DNA of 64,000 nucleotides from Pelomonas parva (GTDB lineage: Bacteria; Pseudomonadota; Gammaproteobacteria; Burkholderiales; Burkholderiaceae_C). Location of the stretch: NCBI RefSeq assembly GCF_043555835.1, contig NZ_JBIGHV010000004.1, positions 584,557-648,556 of the forward strand. The letters are read 5' to 3'. The notes below the pieces were generated by a model. That model was given only the letters and a program-made list of their open reading frames with translations. It was not told where the DNA came from and searched no databases. The position numbers and the translations under genes are program-made. Shown in pieces: positions 62,932 to 64,000 of this stretch (position 1 is the stretch's first letter; every line of letters begins with the position of its first letter).

Positions 62932-63366
62932 TTAGCTTTGTTGTGCCATCTGAGCCGCCAGAAGCTCACGAATCTTTGGTTCCGGCTTCCAGTAATTGGG
63001 CCCCTTCAGAAACTTGCCGTTTTGGTCGTAGATAGGATTGCCGTCTGCGCCGAGCTTGCTCTCGTTGCTGTCCATGATGAGGTCTAGCACTTGCTCAAGC
63101 GGCAGTCCGTACTTGAGCGCCTCGGAGCGGCAATAGACGATGATGTCGCCAAGGAGGTCAGCGAGGGCGACGGCGACCTCCAGCTTGGCGGCACCTGAGC
63201 TCGCCATCTTCACGATTTCGTCAATCTCGTGAACCTCGTCAATTAAGGTGGCCTTGAACTTGACCAACCTGTCAGCCGCATCGTCTGGGATGGTCGGGCT
63301 GTCATTGGCGGCAAGGCGGTACATCGCGTTCATGCCTGCGATTCGGGCTGCAAAGGCTGTGTTCAT
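62932..63366 (-). CDS. MazG-like NTP pyrophosphohydrolase
   Basis: A 144-residue all-alpha NTP pyrophosphatase. The metal-binding ExxE is in LIDEVHEIDEI (41-51) and the second acidic motif is ALADLLGD (67-74); SKLGADGNPIYDQNG and KGPNYWKPEP form the C-terminal hairpin typical of MazG-like and phosphoribosyl-ATP pyrophosphatase-like proteins. It should cleave (d)NTPs to monophosphates. An in-frame ATG at 63420 is possible; 63366 (MNTAFAAR) is preferred. It is the first gene of the operon with the GHKL ATPase and the 733-residue protein. Confidence 0.75.
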   Translation of the reverse strand: MNTAFAARIAGMNAMYRLAANDSPTIPDDAADRLVKFKATLIDEVHEIDEIVKMASSGAAKLEVAVALADLLGDIIVYCRSEALKYGLPLEQVLDLIMDSNESKLGADGNPIYDQNGKFLKGPNYWKPEPKIRELLAAQMAQQS

Positions 63367-63873
63367 GACATGCTCGGAATAGCGGTGCGAGGTGGCTAGC
63401 ACGGGTAGCATACCTGTCATGCACGATCGACGGCTCCTGGCTGGCAGCCGTCTTCCACGACCAACTTGCTGGCCGGCAGCAACCCCTGCAAGGCCGCCTC
63501 ACCGCTCGTTCACCTGCTGGCTGCCGCCGGTGCTCATGGTGACTGGACAGCGTGCTCATCGCTCTGGCCTGGATGTTGACGGCCGCTGGCATTAACACCA
63601 GCAGAGTGGACGGCTCGCTCTGACGGTAAGCGCCACCTGGTAGAAGATGCTTGGATCGCTGCCAAGGCCACGGATGTGGACCACGCAGATGCACTGGTGA
63701 AACCGTTCGGCGAGCTGCAATTTCACCGCACGCGCTTTTCTGCCCGCGCTGGCGGCAGCGGCGCGGCAGACGAACGTAGAGGGGCTGCTCAAGGAACATG
63801 GCACTCCCAAGAAGCACGTCGACTCACTGACCAGCAGACTCGCTGTAGCCCTGAAGGATGTGATCGCAATTCT
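63367..63873. other. Gene-free stretch with decayed coding remnants
   Basis: A 507-base stretch between the MazG-like gene and the ISL3-like element. One frame ends with LLKEHGTPKKHVDSLTSRLA and stops in the left end of the element (about 63783-63882), which looks like the tail of a real protein cut or frame-disrupted; I do not recognise it. The operon promoter should lie just upstream of 63366. Confidence 0.4.
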
Positions 63874-64000
63874 GGCTCTCTGAAAATTCGAGTGGGTAGG
63901 ATTTCGGCTGGATAGGTGCTGAAACGGGGATCGGGATGACGGCCAAAGTGTTTGAAGCGGCGCTGGGGATCAGCGCGCCGTGGTCGGTGGGCGCGGTCGA
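63874..64000 (+). mobile_element. Left end of an ISL3-like insertion sequence, cut by window
   Basis: GGCTCTCTGAAAATTCG at 63874-63890 resembles the terminal inverted repeat of ISL3-family elements (commonly GGCTCTT...GAAAA), and the transposase start follows 62 bases later. The right end lies outside. Confidence 0.6.
63936..64000 (+). CDS. ISL3-family transposase, 3' end outside window
   Basis: Only the first 21 residues are visible: MTAKVFEAALGISAPWSVGA, which matches from memory the usual start of ISL3 transposases (LFEAALGI..PW.V..VDFD). GGGG lies seven bases ahead of the ATG. The rest, including the DDE catalytic domain, is beyond the window. Confidence 0.65.
   Translation, partial: MTAKVFEAALGISAPWSVGAV

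Overview
The window is very GC-rich, densely coded DNA from a Gram-negative bacterium. Its gene content (split MetH, flotillin/PspA cluster, PEP-CTERM protein, PPi-type phosphofructokinase, LplT/Alr/RadA, IlvE next to a small CHCC zinc-finger protein) suggests a betaproteobacterium of the order Burkholderiales, probably near Roseateles/Rubrivivax-type lineages. That placement is an inference from gene families, not from a database match.

Layout. 1-7.3 kb: a YciI-like gene cut by the left edge, an HscC-type Hsp70 with a membrane J-protein, a PPi-type phosphofructokinase and a REC/DUF3369/degenerate GGDEF/EAL signalling protein. 7.4-10.9 kb: YgiQ radical SAM protein, a cold-shock protein with its terminator, and divergent bfd/bfr around a Fur-box-like site. 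11-13.2 kb: ECF sigma factor, a membrane anti-sigma candidate and a secreted protein in one overlapping operon. 13.2-16.8 kb: an envelope-stress type operon (RHH-like protein, PspA, YqiJ, flotillin) behind a strong promoter overlapped by operator-like repeats. 17-19 kb: a PEP-CTERM protein and the N-terminal half of methionine synthase. 19-23.4 kb: haloacetate dehalogenase-like hydrolase, then peptide-binding protein, LysR regulator and VanX-type D-Ala-D-Ala dipeptidase in overlap, ended by a 92-bp palindromic repeat. 23.4-30.2 kb: small genes, a membrane-anchored C13 (caspase-like) peptidase, S66 LD-carboxypeptidase, MscS-like channel, lipoprotein PBP4 and ornithine cyclodeaminase-like enzyme. 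30-41.8 kb: TonB receptor, beta-lactamase-like protein, D-amino-acid dehydrogenase, aromatic aminotransferase, glutathione peroxidase, SGNH hydrolase and LplT. 42-54.7 kb: alanine racemase, ArfB, a TetR-controlled redox pair, exporters, RadA, PilZ-like protein, IlvE and a run of small housekeeping genes, ending with cytochrome c5.

54.8-64 kb is an accessory island. It starts directly after a tRNA-Arg(CCG) gene and its terminator, carries a relic resembling the end of DnaE2, then a Gabija-like pair (OLD-family ATPase/TOPRIM nuclease plus UvrD-like helicase). Next comes a three-gene operon that I cannot assign to a named system: a MazG-like NTP pyrophosphohydrolase, a stand-alone GHKL ATPase and a 733-residue protein of unknown family. 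The window ends inside an ISL3-like insertion sequence. This three-gene operon is the best candidate for an undescribed system, most likely anti-phage defence.

A recurring theme in the core part is D-amino acid and peptidoglycan recycling: D-Ala-D-Ala dipeptidase with binding protein, LD-carboxypeptidase, PBP4, beta-lactamase-like protein, DadA and alanine racemase all lie within about 23 kb.
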